A stretch of DNA of 64,000 nt from Persicimonas caeni (GTDB lineage: Bacteria > Myxococcota_A > Bradymonadia > Bradymonadales > Bradymonadaceae): NCBI RefSeq assembly GCF_006517175.1, contig NZ_CP041186.1, positions 1,763,001-1,827,000 on the forward strand, given 5' to 3'. Made by a program: the position numbers and the translations under genes. Below the pieces are notes generated by a model. That model searched no databases, had not been told where the DNA came from, and worked only from the letters and a program-made list of their open reading frames with translations. Positions within the stretch are counted from its first letter, which is position 1; every line of letters starts with the position of its first letter. Shown piece after piece: positions 51,405 through 60,969 of the stretch.

Positions 51405-52618
51405 GCAGCCCATCTCGCCAGGCAGACGCGTCCCCACAGGCACATAAGCTCATCGGACGGCTCAAACTCGTCGGCGCAGCCATGGGCCTCCTGGGCATTG
51501 TGGGCGCCGTCATCGGCGCGCTGGTCGACTACAAGGCGTTCATCGAGACGTACCTGTTCGCCTTCGTCTTCTGGCTGGCCCTCCCACTCGGCGGGCTCTT
51601 CTTGCTGATGGTCCACCACCTCGTCCGCGGGCGCTGGGGCGCCATCTTGCGCCGCCCGCTCGAAGCTGCGGCCCTCACAGCGCCGCTCTTCCTGCTTCTA
51701 TTTGTCCCCATCGCGCTCAGCCCACAGTCGCTCTATCCGTGGTCGATTCCCGAGATCGTCCAGGCGAGTGAGGTGCTCCGTCACAAAGACCTCTACCTGA
51801 ACGTGCCCTTCTTCTTGGTCCGCGCGGCGGCCTTCCTCGGCATCTGGACGCTGTTGGCGTTCGTGCTGCGACGCTGGTCGCTCGCGCAGGAAAACACAAA
51901 GAACCCCGGCGCGTACCGAGAGTACCGCACCAAACTGCGTATCCTGAGCGCGCTCGGCCTCGTGGCGCTCGTGCTCACCGACTCCTTCGCGATGATCGAC
52001 TGGGTGCAGTCGCTCGAGCCCGAGTGGTACTCGTCGATCTACCCGATGATGACCATCGTGGGCCAACTGCTCACGGCGATGACCTTCTTCTGCCTGCTCG
52101 TCCTCGGCCTGCGAAAGACCGACGCGCTCTCCGAGTTCGTCGACGCCGACCGCCTCAACGATCTCGGCAACCTGCTGCTCGTCTTCGTCGTCCTGTGGGC
52201 CTACACCGAGTTCGTCCAGCTCGTCATCATCTGGTCGGGCAACACCCACCACAAGATTCCCTGGTACCTGGCGCGCTCGGCCGGCGGCTGGGCCTGGGTC
52301 ATCGCCGCGGTCGTCGCCCTGCAGTTCTTCGTACCGCTCTTCGCCCTCTTCTTCCGCAAGGTCAAACGCAGCCCGAAGCTATTCATCGGCCTGTGCGCGC
52401 TCATCTTCGTGATGCGCTTGGCCGACGTCTACTGGCTCGTCCTGCCCGCTTTTTACGACCACGAGTTCGTGCTCCTGTGGCAAGCGTTTGCCAACTGGGC
52501 GGCCATCGGAGGCCTGTGGCTCTTCGCCTTCGCGTGGCTTCTGGGGCGAAAGCCGCTCATGACGCGCAGCTCCAAGGAGCTCTTTCCGGAGTGGCGCAAA
52601 GCACATGGGGGCAGATGA
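51401..52618 (+). CDS. actF: Alternative complex III subunit ActF (NrfD-type)
   Basis: 405-residue second NrfD-type membrane subunit, about ten helices, without the quinol-site features of ActC. Start ATG overlaps the actE stop. Final residues (SKELFPEWRKAHGGR) are cytoplasmic. ATGA overlap with the next small gene. Completes the six-subunit ACIII core. Confidence 0.93.
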   Translation: MSSPSRQADASPQAHKLIGRLKLVGAAMGLLGIVGAVIGALVDYKAFIETYLFAFVFWLALPLGGLFLLMVHHLVRGRWGAILRRPLEAAALTAPLFLLLFVPIALSPQSLYPWSIPEIVQASEVLRHKDLYLNVPFFLVRAAAFLGIWTLLAFVLRRWSLAQENTKNPGAYREYRTKLRILSALGLVALVLTDSFAMIDWVQSLEPEWYSSIYPMMTIVGQLLTAMTFFCLLVLGLRKTDALSEFVDADRLNDLGNLLLVFVVLWAYTEFVQLVIIWSGNTHHKIPWYLARSAGGWAWVIAAVVALQFFVPLFALFFRKVKRSPKLFIGLCALIFVMRLADVYWLVLPAFYDHEFVLLWQAFANWAAIGGLWLFAFAWLLGRKPLMTRSSKELFPEWRKAHGGR

Positions 52619-53085
52619 TGAGCGACGAGACCACCGACACCCAAAAGCAGCCGCCGCACGGCGAGCATCCCTACCACGAGGAAGAAGACGTCAACGTCTC
52701 GGCAATCGCCTGGACGACCGTCGGCCTCTTCGTGGTGCTCGTCATCACCGGGTTTGTGGTGGCGGGAACTCGCGGATGCTACGGCGCCGAGCACCCGAAC
52801 CGCGCTCACCCCGGCCAGCAGGCCAGCTCGCGCTTCGAACAAGTCGAAGAGACGCGGCCGCTCAAAAAGCAGCTCGAGCCAGGCGTCGAAATCCACCCTC
52901 GCCGCGTGCTCGAGCGGGTCCGATCGCAAAACGAGGCGCGCCTGAACAAGTACAAGTGGCTCGACCCGCAGCGCGAGCGCGCCCAGATTCCCATCGACCG
53001 GGCCATCGAACTCGTCGAGGAGCACGGACTCCCGCAGGCGTCTCCACAACAGGCGTCTCCACAAGAGGAGGAATCATCGCCATGA
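52615..53085 (+). CDS. Single-helix membrane protein of the ACIII-caa3 cluster
   Basis: 156 residues. One membrane helix (about 32-52) after an acidic N-terminus, then a soluble part with the segment YKWLDPQRERAQIPIDRAIELVEEHG. Similar W-D-x-x-x-x-x-x-IPIDRA segments occur in small proteins next to oxidase genes in other bacteria, so an assembly or accessory-subunit role for ACIII/caa3 is likely. Both ends overlap neighbours as ATGA. The last 15 residues contain a repeat (QASPQQASPQ). Confidence 0.7.
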   Translation: MMSDETTDTQKQPPHGEHPYHEEEDVNVSAIAWTTVGLFVVLVITGFVVAGTRGCYGAEHPNRAHPGQQASSRFEQVEETRPLKKQLEPGVEIHPRRVLERVRSQNEARLNKYKWLDPQRERAQIPIDRAIELVEEHGLPQASPQQASPQEEESSP

Positions 53086-53927
53086 GACCACCTCCCCACA
53101 TCGTCGCCGTCTGGCTGGCAACGCTCGTCGTCTTGGCGCTCGCCGTCGTGGCGCTCGCCGCGCCCGCTTGGGCCGCGTCGCCACCGAAGAGTGCCCTCGA
53201 CCAACCCAGCGCGATCGACAGGGCCGGGCTGCAGCAAAAGCTCGACAGCCAGGTCCCCACAGACCTGACCTTTCGCAACTCGAAAGGCGAGCGCGTCGAG
53301 CTCGGCCGCTACTTCGACGGCGAGCGCCCGGTGATCTTGGCGCTCGGCTACGTCGACTGCCCGCACCTTTGCAGCCTCGTCCACGAGGAGATGATCAAGA
53401 GCCTCGAGAAGATCTCGCTCGACATGGGCGAGGACTACCGGGTGCTGTCGGTGAGCATCGACCCCGACGAGCCGCTCGACCTGACCCAGTCGGCGCGCCA
53501 GCGCTACCTGCAGATGTACGGACGAGACGGCGCGAGCGACGGCTGGCACTCATTGGTCGGTGACAAGCCCTCCATCGCGCGCTTGGCCGAAAGCGTCGGC
53601 TTCGACTACGCCTACGACGCCGAAAAGGACCAGTACGCCCACCCGGGCGCCATCATGGTGCTCACGCCCGACGGTTCGGTCTCGCGCTACTTCTTCGGCG
53701 TCGACTACCCACCGAACGACGTCAAACTCGGGCTGCTCGACGCCTCCGAGGGCTCGGTCGGCTCGCCGGTCGACCGGGTGCTCATGCGCTGTTTCCACTA
53801 CGACCCGAAGACCGGCAAATACAGCGTGGCGATCATGAACGTGATGCGCCTGGCCGGCGGCGCGACCGTGCTTGTGCTCGCGCTGGGCATGCTCGTCGCC
53901 TTTCGCCGTCGACGCAGGGGGGCTTGA
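53082..53927 (+). CDS. SCO1/SenC copper chaperone
   Basis: 281 residues. Signal anchor (about 9-31), thioredoxin-like domain with the copper ligands C93 and C97 (DCPHLC) and H187 (AHPG), and a C-terminal membrane helix (about 255-275) with an arginine tail. SCO proteins load or reduce CuA in oxidase subunit II, encoded next. Sitting between act and cox genes supports one respiratory operon. Confidence 0.93.
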   Translation: MRPPPHIVAVWLATLVVLALAVVALAAPAWAASPPKSALDQPSAIDRAGLQQKLDSQVPTDLTFRNSKGERVELGRYFDGERPVILALGYVDCPHLCSLVHEEMIKSLEKISLDMGEDYRVLSVSIDPDEPLDLTQSARQRYLQMYGRDGASDGWHSLVGDKPSIARLAESVGFDYAYDAEKDQYAHPGAIMVLTPDGSVSRYFFGVDYPPNDVKLGLLDASEGSVGSPVDRVLMRCFHYDPKTGKYSVAIMNVMRLAGGATVLVLALGMLVAFRRRRRGA

Positions 53928-53930
53928 GCC

Positions 53931-54869
53931 ATGTGGGACTTTCCATTCTTTCCAGATCAGGCCTCGACGGTCGCCCCCGAGGTCGACGCGGTCTACTTCG
54001 TGCTGATCGGGCTGGCCGGCTTCTTCATGCTCATCATCGCCGGCGCGGCGCTCTTCTTTCTAATTCGATACCGCAAGGGCTCCGACGCCGACCGCTCCAA
54101 CCCGGTGACCAACAACTGGAAGCTCGAGGCGTTCTGGATCGGCGTGCCGTTTTTGATGGCGATGGGCGTCTTCTTCTGGGGCGCCCAGAAATACTTCGAG
54201 ATCCAGGAGATCCCCGACGACGCCGTCGAGGTCTTCGTGCTCGGCAAGCAGTGGATGTGGAAGGTCCAGCACCCGCAGGGCAAGCGCGAGATCGACGAGC
54301 TGCACGTGCCGGTCAACCGCCCGGTGATGCTGCGGCTCGCCTCCCAGGACGTCATCCACAGCTTCTTCGTGCCCGAATTTCGCATCAAGCAGGACGTCGT
54401 GCCCGGCCGCTACACCACCGTGTGGTTCGAGGCGACCAAGCCCGGCCGCTACAGGCTGATGTGCGCCGAGTATTGCGGCACGGGCCACTCACGCATGCGC
54501 GGCGAAGTCGTGGTCATGAGCCAGGCCGATTACGCCGCCTGGCTCGAGGGCGGCGAGACCGAAGAGACACTCGCCCAGCGCGGCGAAAAGATCTTCAACC
54601 GCGCCGGCTGCTCGGGATGCCACGCGACCGACTCCGCGTCGCGCGCGCCGATGCTGACCGGCCTATACGGCCAACGCGTCCAGCTCGAGTCAGGCGAGAC
54701 GGTCGTCGCCGACGAAGCCTACCTGCGCGACTCGATCCTGCTGCCCCAAAAGCACATCGTGGCGGGCTACGAAGCCATCATGCCGTCGTACCAGGGCCAG
54801 TTGAGCGAGGCGGAGGTGTTCGCGCTGGTCGAATACATCAAGTCGTTAGGGAGGGAGAGTGAACCGTAG
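53931..54869 (+). CDS. coxB: caa3 oxidase subunit II with fused cytochrome c domain
   Basis: 312 residues. Two membrane helices (about 20-45 and 66-88) and a cupredoxin domain with a full CuA set: H143, C178, E180, C182, H186, M189. A fused cytochrome c domain with CSGCH at 227-231 and a distal Met in AIMPSY marks the caa3 type. Receives electrons from ActE. The gene that normally follows, coxA, is separated by an insertion sequence. Confidence 0.95.
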   Translation: MWDFPFFPDQASTVAPEVDAVYFVLIGLAGFFMLIIAGAALFFLIRYRKGSDADRSNPVTNNWKLEAFWIGVPFLMAMGVFFWGAQKYFEIQEIPDDAVEVFVLGKQWMWKVQHPQGKREIDELHVPVNRPVMLRLASQDVIHSFFVPEFRIKQDVVPGRYTTVWFEATKPGRYRLMCAEYCGTGHSRMRGEVVVMSQADYAAWLEGGETEETLAQRGEKIFNRAGCSGCHATDSASRAPMLTGLYGQRVQLESGETVVADEAYLRDSILLPQKHIVAGYEAIMPSYQGQLSEAEVFALVEYIKSLGRESEP

Positions 54870-54906
54870 GCCGTGCAGGTCAGCGACGCCCTCTATTAGC
54901 GGCTAA

Positions 54907-54963
54907 GGCCATTAGGGAGTCGCGTATCGGCAAGCCGTGCAGACGCGCGACTCATTAATGGCC
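54907..54963 (+). repeat. Imperfect 18-bp inverted repeat downstream of coxB
   Basis: 54907-54924 and 54946-54963 pair at 16 of 18 positions around a 21-base loop (GGCCATTA...GAGTCGCG). It would form an attenuator-like hairpin in the coxB-coxA mRNA, now upstream of the inserted element. Confidence 0.5.
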
Positions 54964-55147
54964 CAAGCCCCTAATCTGGAGTTTCGCCATCTTTTCAGGC
55001 GGCACTCCTTGAGTTGGCGCGTCTAGTATGCTCAGCGATTAGTAGGTACGTGGCATAAGTGGTCGAAATGAAAATAAGAAGGGCTTGGAGGTGGTTGCTA
55101 GGGTTGCGTACACCAAGCAGTCCAACCGTCCAAGCCCTGGCTCGACA

Positions 55148-56590
55148 ATGGCCTCTATCAAAGCCCTCATCGAGATGTTTCGACCGGCCTTCAGCACCCC
55201 GACTTACGACAACTTTAGTTACCTGATGTTGGCCTGGATCCGATGTGAATCTAGGCGATGCATCAGTAACCTGTTGCGCGCCGGCCGTTTTATGCCGGGG
55301 CTGAGGATGAAACCGGACGGTGAGCCCAAACATTTCTCGATATTCTATCGGTTCTTTTCGCGGGCCAAATGGAGCCTGGATGAGCTCGGCCATCTGCTGG
55401 CGTTGGCTTTGAAGGCCCGACTCGGACAAACGGTGTATGTGCTTGTGGATGATACTGTTTGCCGGCGCACTGGGCCCTTTGTGATGGGCGCCGGAATCCA
55501 TCGAGACCCGATGCGCTCGACCCTCACCGGCAAGAGGGTGCGCAAGTCGGCATTCTGCTGGGGTCTTCAATTTGTGACGCTGGCAGTTTGGGTCCCGGTC
55601 GGTTTCATGCACAGCGGCGGCATCGCCGTTCCGTTGCTGTTTCGTCTGCACCGCACCCGTAAGCTGTGTCCGCCTGAGGCCTATTGCAGCCGCCCCCAGC
55701 TTTTTGCCGAGATGCTCGCAGTCTTGAGAAGCTGGTGGCTCGAGGCCCATTTTGTCGTCGTGGGCGACAACGACTACGTCAACAGGACCGTTTTTTCGGC
55801 CCTGGACGATAACATGGAGATGGTCGGCCGATTCAAAGCCAATGCAGCTCTCTTTGATGCCAAGGTCGAGCAAACGCCGGGGCCGGGACGCCGACGCATC
55901 TGGGGCAAGCGGCTCCCATCGTTGGCCGAGCTCGCTGAGGATCCCCAGCTGCCGTGGAAAGAGCAAATCCTTTACATCTATGGTCAACAACTGCAGCTTT
56001 GGATCAAAACATTTGAGGCTCAGTGGAAGAGCGCCGGGAAGGATCGCGTGCTGACCGTCGTCATCACTCGCGATCCGAGCGGACGACTCGAAGATAACTA
56101 CTACTTTCGAAGCCGGCCGGGCTGCTCGGGCCCCAAAGTCCTGATTCCGCAGAGCCTGCGGTGGTCGCTGGAGAGCTGCTACCGTGACTGCAAGCAGTAC
56201 ATGGGCATCGAGGAGGTCCAAAACGGATTCGCTCAAGGAGACGAACCTGCAGATTCGACGATCCACGGGCCCAAGGCTCCTATCGAGCGGCGGCCGATCG
56301 CCTCGGAGCGCACGGTTCCATTCGGAATGCTGTGCTACAGCTTTGTGGTGCTGTGGTATCTCGACCATGGTCAGCCGCTCAAAGACATATGGTGGGCGCG
56401 CTATCTGGCCCCGTGGTATCCGCACAAAGTGACAATCAGTTTCGTCGACATGCTCCAGGCATTTCACCGCCAGATGGAGCAAGAACAATTATGGCAAACC
56501 CGGTCTGACGACCGGGTTTACGAAAAACAGACAACTCAACTGGCCCGACACGCGCCGCCAGGGGCCGATGGGGCTCGCAAGGCGGCCTGA
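55148..56590 (+). CDS. DDE transposase
   Basis: About 480 residues from the ATG at 55148 (a TTG at 55085 would add 21). An acidic triad consistent with an RNase-H-fold DDE enzyme is visible: Asp in VLVDDT (101/102), Asp in VVVGDND (207) and Glu in SLESCYRD (342), with YRDCKQYMG after it, as in IS4/IS701-like transposases. A single intact gene. It has a somewhat lower GC content and more AT-ending codons than the neighbouring oxidase genes, consistent with transfer. Confidence 0.88.
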   Translation: MASIKALIEMFRPAFSTPTYDNFSYLMLAWIRCESRRCISNLLRAGRFMPGLRMKPDGEPKHFSIFYRFFSRAKWSLDELGHLLALALKARLGQTVYVLVDDTVCRRTGPFVMGAGIHRDPMRSTLTGKRVRKSAFCWGLQFVTLAVWVPVGFMHSGGIAVPLLFRLHRTRKLCPPEAYCSRPQLFAEMLAVLRSWWLEAHFVVVGDNDYVNRTVFSALDDNMEMVGRFKANAALFDAKVEQTPGPGRRRIWGKRLPSLAELAEDPQLPWKEQILYIYGQQLQLWIKTFEAQWKSAGKDRVLTVVITRDPSGRLEDNYYFRSRPGCSGPKVLIPQSLRWSLESCYRDCKQYMGIEEVQNGFAQGDEPADSTIHGPKAPIERRPIASERTVPFGMLCYSFVVLWYLDHGQPLKDIWWARYLAPWYPHKVTISFVDMLQAFHRQMEQEQLWQTRSDDRVYEKQTTQLARHAPPGADGARKAA

Positions 56591-56615
56591 AACGGCCTAC
56601 CTTCGGCCCAATTTA

Positions 56616-56640
56616 CGAGGGCAAGATGCCCTCGCACCGA
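56616..56640. repeat. Solo copy of the array-A hairpin inside the insertion sequence
   Basis: GAGGGCAAGATGCCCTCGCA followed by CCGA, a variant of the units in the 13-kb and 16.5-kb arrays (CCC-TCGC instead of CCC-ACGC). It lies between the transposase stop and the right inverted repeat. Confidence 0.75.
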
Positions 56641-56728
56641 AGAAAACGCCGACAAATTCGGCGAAACTCCAGCCTAATAGATGGCGCCCCAACCCAGCAA
56701 GGCCACCAACACCGCCAAGAAACAACCC

Positions 56729-58337
<1,609 letters not shown>

Positions 58338-58345
<8 letters not shown>

Positions 58346-58988
58346 GTCGACCCGAGACACGCCGGCCCACCAATTCGAGAGCCTCGACCAGCAGCACCAC
58401 GCGGCCACGCTGGGCATGTGGATCTTCTTGTCGAGCGAGATCATGCTCTTCGGCGGGATGTTCGTGGGCTACACCGTCTACCGAATCCTCTACGGCGAGA
58501 CCTTCCAGAAGGTCGGCGCGGAGCTGAACCTGCTGCTCGGCAGCGTCAACACCGTCATCCTGATCACCAGCAGCTTCACGATCGCCGTGGCCGTCCACGC
58601 CGCCAAAGACGCGCGCCAGAAGCTCACGCGCCTGATGCTCGCCGCGACCGCCTCGCTCGGCTCGGTCTTCCTGCTCATCAAGGGCTACGAGTGGTACGAG
58701 GAGCTCCACAAAAACCTCGTCCCCTTCGAGGGGATGCCCTTCGCCTTCTCGGGCGCCGACGTCGGGGCGGCCAAGATCTTCATGAGCTTTTACTTCGCCA
58801 TGACCGGCTTTCACTTTTTGCACCTGCTCATCGGCGTGGGCCTGGTCAGCTGGATGCTCCTGCTGAGCTTTCGCGGCAAGATCTCGAAGAAAAAGCCCAA
58901 CAATCTCGAGATGACCGGGCTCTACTGGCACCTGGTCGACGTCATCTGGGTCTTCATCTACCCGCTCTTCTACCTGGTGGGACCATGA
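58338..58988 (+). CDS. coxC: caa3 oxidase subunit III
   Basis: 216 residues, about five membrane helices as usual for bacterial caa3 subunit [24 protein letters not shown] and [13 protein letters not shown] are the conserved blocks; the final [19 protein letters not shown] is also typical. Overlaps coxA and coxD (ATGA). Confidence 0.94.
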
Positions 58989-59302
58989 GCGAGACCGACA
59001 CAACGCAACAGCCCGAGGGGAGCTACACCGAACTCACCGTCGTCTACGCAGCGCTTCTCGTCCTGCTGGGGCTGACGATCGTGCTCTCGTTCGTCGGGCT
59101 CGGCTCGACGCTCGCCCTGGTCGTCGCACTGGGGCTCGCGGCCGCCAAGACGGGGCTGATCATGTGGTACTTCATGCACCTAAAGTACCGGGTGAGCCTG
59201 GTGTGGCTCTTCGCGGTGGCGGGGATGGTGTGGCTGCTGGTGCTCTTCGGGCTCACGTTGAGTGATTATGTGACGCGGTGGTGGGTGTTGTTCGAGGGCT
59301 GA
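58985..59302 (+). CDS. coxD: caa3 oxidase subunit IV
   Basis: 105 residues with three membrane helices (about 17-40, 42-62, 70-95) and the IMWYFMHLKYR motif of prokaryotic cytochrome c oxidase subunit IV. Last gene of the respiratory cluster; ATG overlaps the coxC stop. Confidence 0.9.
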   Translation: MSETDTTQQPEGSYTELTVVYAALLVLLGLTIVLSFVGLGSTLALVVALGLAAAKTGLIMWYFMHLKYRVSLVWLFAVAGMVWLLVLFGLTLSDYVTRWWVLFEG

Positions 59303-59314
59303 GTACGAATTGCA

Positions 59315-59342
59315 GGCATTGCCGGTTCGTGGCGATGCCCCC
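59315..59342 (+). repeat. Solo end of the GGCATTGCCG element
   Basis: GGCATTGCCGGTTCGTGGCG and following bases match the left end of the element at 60689-60905. It sits just after coxD. Confidence 0.65.
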
Positions 59343-60100
59343 TACAGCGGCAAACTCAAATAACCGTCGAAGGAGATTCGCCCGCCATCTTGCTCGTCTC
59401 CGTACGAGCCTTCGACCATCAAGTTGAGCTCCACGCCCAGCCGCGCGCCGTTGTCGAAGTTGATCGCATGCCCGTACATCATGCCCATCGTATAGCTCGA
59501 CGTGGGGGTGTAGGCCTCGAACTCGTCCCCCCATGGCTCGCGACGAACAAAGCTTCGACCGTCGTCGAAGACGTACGAGACGCCGTTGATGAGCCCGAAG
59601 GTCGTGTCGAAGATCTCGTCACGCCCCATGGTGAGGACAGCCCCGCCCTCCACGCTGCCGAAAGAGGCACCATAGTCGACCCAACCGCCGCCGAGTCCGC
59701 CCACGAGCGCGAACCACTCGACGTTGAACGGCTCCCATCGCAACAAGAAGCGTCCGCTATATTGGCGCGGATCGGCCTGACCAATTCGCGGGTCGCCTTC
59801 TTCGTATCTTGGCCCGGAGTCATCTAAATGGGAGACGCCGGCGGTCGAAAAGGCTAGCCCCAGGGCCAGCTTATGATTCACCGCAGACGTGTAGCGTAGA
59901 TCCGGGACCACCGCGGCCTCGCCATAGAGGCTGTTCAAACCGACACCGACTGACACCGCCCGGGTATAACCCTCCTTGTGAGCGGCCAAAGAACGCAACG
60001 TCGTCGGCGGACGCGCCCCCACCGAACAGCCCGACAACACAACGACGGCAGCTAGGCTCGTCACGAGCGCACCAACAGTGATTCCCCAGCGATCTGACAT
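59342..60100 (-). CDS. Putative outer-envelope lipoprotein, barrel-like
   Basis: 252 residues. Lipobox LSGC follows a hydrophobic N-terminus (about C25). The rest is alternating beta-strand sequence with Gly/Tyr and aromatic girdle-like ends (GVELNLMVEGSYG, FDGYLSLPL); the C-terminal residue pattern ends in a hydrophobic, which is common in outer-membrane barrels. No family recognised. It faces the oxidase operon convergently. Confidence 0.7.
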   Translation of the reverse strand: MSDRWGITVGALVTSLAAVVVLSGCSVGARPPTTLRSLAAHKEGYTRAVSVGVGLNSLYGEAAVVPDLRYTSAVNHKLALGLAFSTAGVSHLDDSGPRYEEGDPRIGQADPRQYSGRFLLRWEPFNVEWFALVGGLGGGWVDYGASFGSVEGGAVLTMGRDEIFDTTFGLINGVSYVFDDGRSFVRREPWGDEFEAYTPTSSYTMGMMYGHAINFDNGARLGVELNLMVEGSYGDEQDGGRISFDGYLSLPL

Positions 60101-60209
60101 GACTCGACTCGCAAGACTTGGTCTAGAAACGAAGTGACCTCACGGAGGTGGGCTATTCTGTCAGCGATAGAGATGCGATGCAAAAGAGGAGCCCACGCAC
60201 GCCGTCACG

Positions 60210-60688
60210 GCGTAAAAGCCTCGCCTCGCCCCAGTTCGGCCTTTTTCCAAATGTAAAAGCCTCGCCTCGCCCCAATTCGGCCTTTTCCAAACGTAAAAGC
60301 CTCGCCTCGCGAGCGTCGATGCCTCTTTGCAGCGTAAAAGCCTCGCCTCGCGAGCGTCGATGCCTCTTTGCAGCGTAAAAGCCTCCCCTCGCGCCCGGCG
60401 AGGCTTTGCGCTTGGCAGGAGCGTGTCCGTCTCGCCCGGCGAGGCTTTGCGGTTGGCGAGAGCACGTCGATCTCGCGCGGCGAGGCTTTGCGGTTGACAG
60501 GAGCATGTCCGTCTCGCCCGGCGAGGCTTTTACGTTGGCGAGAGCACGTCGATCTCGCGCGGCGAGGCTTTGCGGTTGACAGGAGCATGTCCGTCTCGCC
60601 CGGCGAGGCTTTTACGTTGGCGAGAGCATGTCCGTCTCGCCCGGCGAGGCTTTGCAGTTGGCGAGAGCATGTCCGTCTTGTCCGGCGA
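60210..60688. repeat. Inverted array of a GCGAGGCTTT-core unit
   Basis: The left part (60210-60395) has about five copies of GTAAAAGCCTCGCCTCGC; the right part (about 60393-60688) has about eight copies of the reverse core GGCGAGGCTTT, with a regular period of about 41 bases and alternating tails (GCGGTTGGCGAGAGC, GCGGTTGACAGGAGC, TACGTTGGCGAGAGC). The halves are mirror images, so the locus is a very large inverted repeat. No CRISPR-like unique spacers. Junction near 60393. Confidence 0.8.
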
Positions 60689-60905
60689 GGCATTGCCGGT
60701 TCGTGGCGATGCCCCCGGGGCGCCTCCGCACCCCGGCCCCCGCGCGGAGCGGCGGGGGCCTATATGGTCGGCTTATCAGAAGTGGTTCAGTACTGAATTC
60801 GCCTCTGAACCACTCCTGCCAGGGCAACCAAATTCACCCCCGTTGCCTCGCACGGGGGTGACGGCGCGGAGGCGCCGGGGGGCATCGCCGCGCATCGGCA
60901 ATGCC
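60689..60905. repeat. MITE-like element with about 42-bp terminal inverted repeats
   Basis: 217 bases. Ends start GGCATTGCCG...GCGATGCCCC...GCGCCTCCGC on the left and are matched in reverse on the right. Inside is a further hairpin (AGTGGTTCAG/CTGAACCACT, 60781-60814) and a CACCCCCG...CGGGGGTG hairpin. No protein. It abuts the last copy of the preceding array. Confidence 0.7.
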
Positions 60906-60920
60906 ATCAAAAAAGAGCCC

Positions 60921-60960
60921 ACGCACCGAATTGACGAGGGCAAGATGCCCTCGCACCGAG
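60921..60960. repeat. Solo copy of the array-A hairpin
   Basis: GCCCACGCACCGAATTGACG then GAGGGCAAGATGCCCTCGCA: two partial units of the family seen at 13 and 16.5 kb, just downstream of the stop of the TPR membrane protein gene. Confidence 0.7.
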
Positions 60961-60969
60961 GTTGTGCGG

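Larger units (their letters stand above)
54976..56672 (+). mobile_element. Complete insertion sequence between coxB and coxA
   Basis: 1697 bases bounded by 13-base perfect terminal inverted repeats, CTGGAGTTTCGCC at 54976-54988 and GGCGAAACTCCAG at 56660-56672. A direct target duplication CCTAAT flanks it on both sides (54970-54975 and 56673-56678). It carries one transposase gene and a long left non-coding arm. A copy of the genome's own GGGCAAGATGCCC repeat lies between transposase and right end. A six-base duplication and this length do not fit IS701 (four bases) well; family left open. Confidence 0.85.
60101..60969. other. Repeat-filled intergenic region
   Basis: 869 bases with no credible gene, almost entirely palindromic repeats: the inverted array at 60210-60685, the inverted-repeat element at 60689-60905 and one array-A unit near 60930. 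Reading frames here only translate repeats. Confidence 0.7.

Noticed and set aside
60210-60688. CRISPR array or repeat protein gene
   Set aside because: The 41-base period is not a multiple of three, spacers are not unique and orientation flips in the middle.
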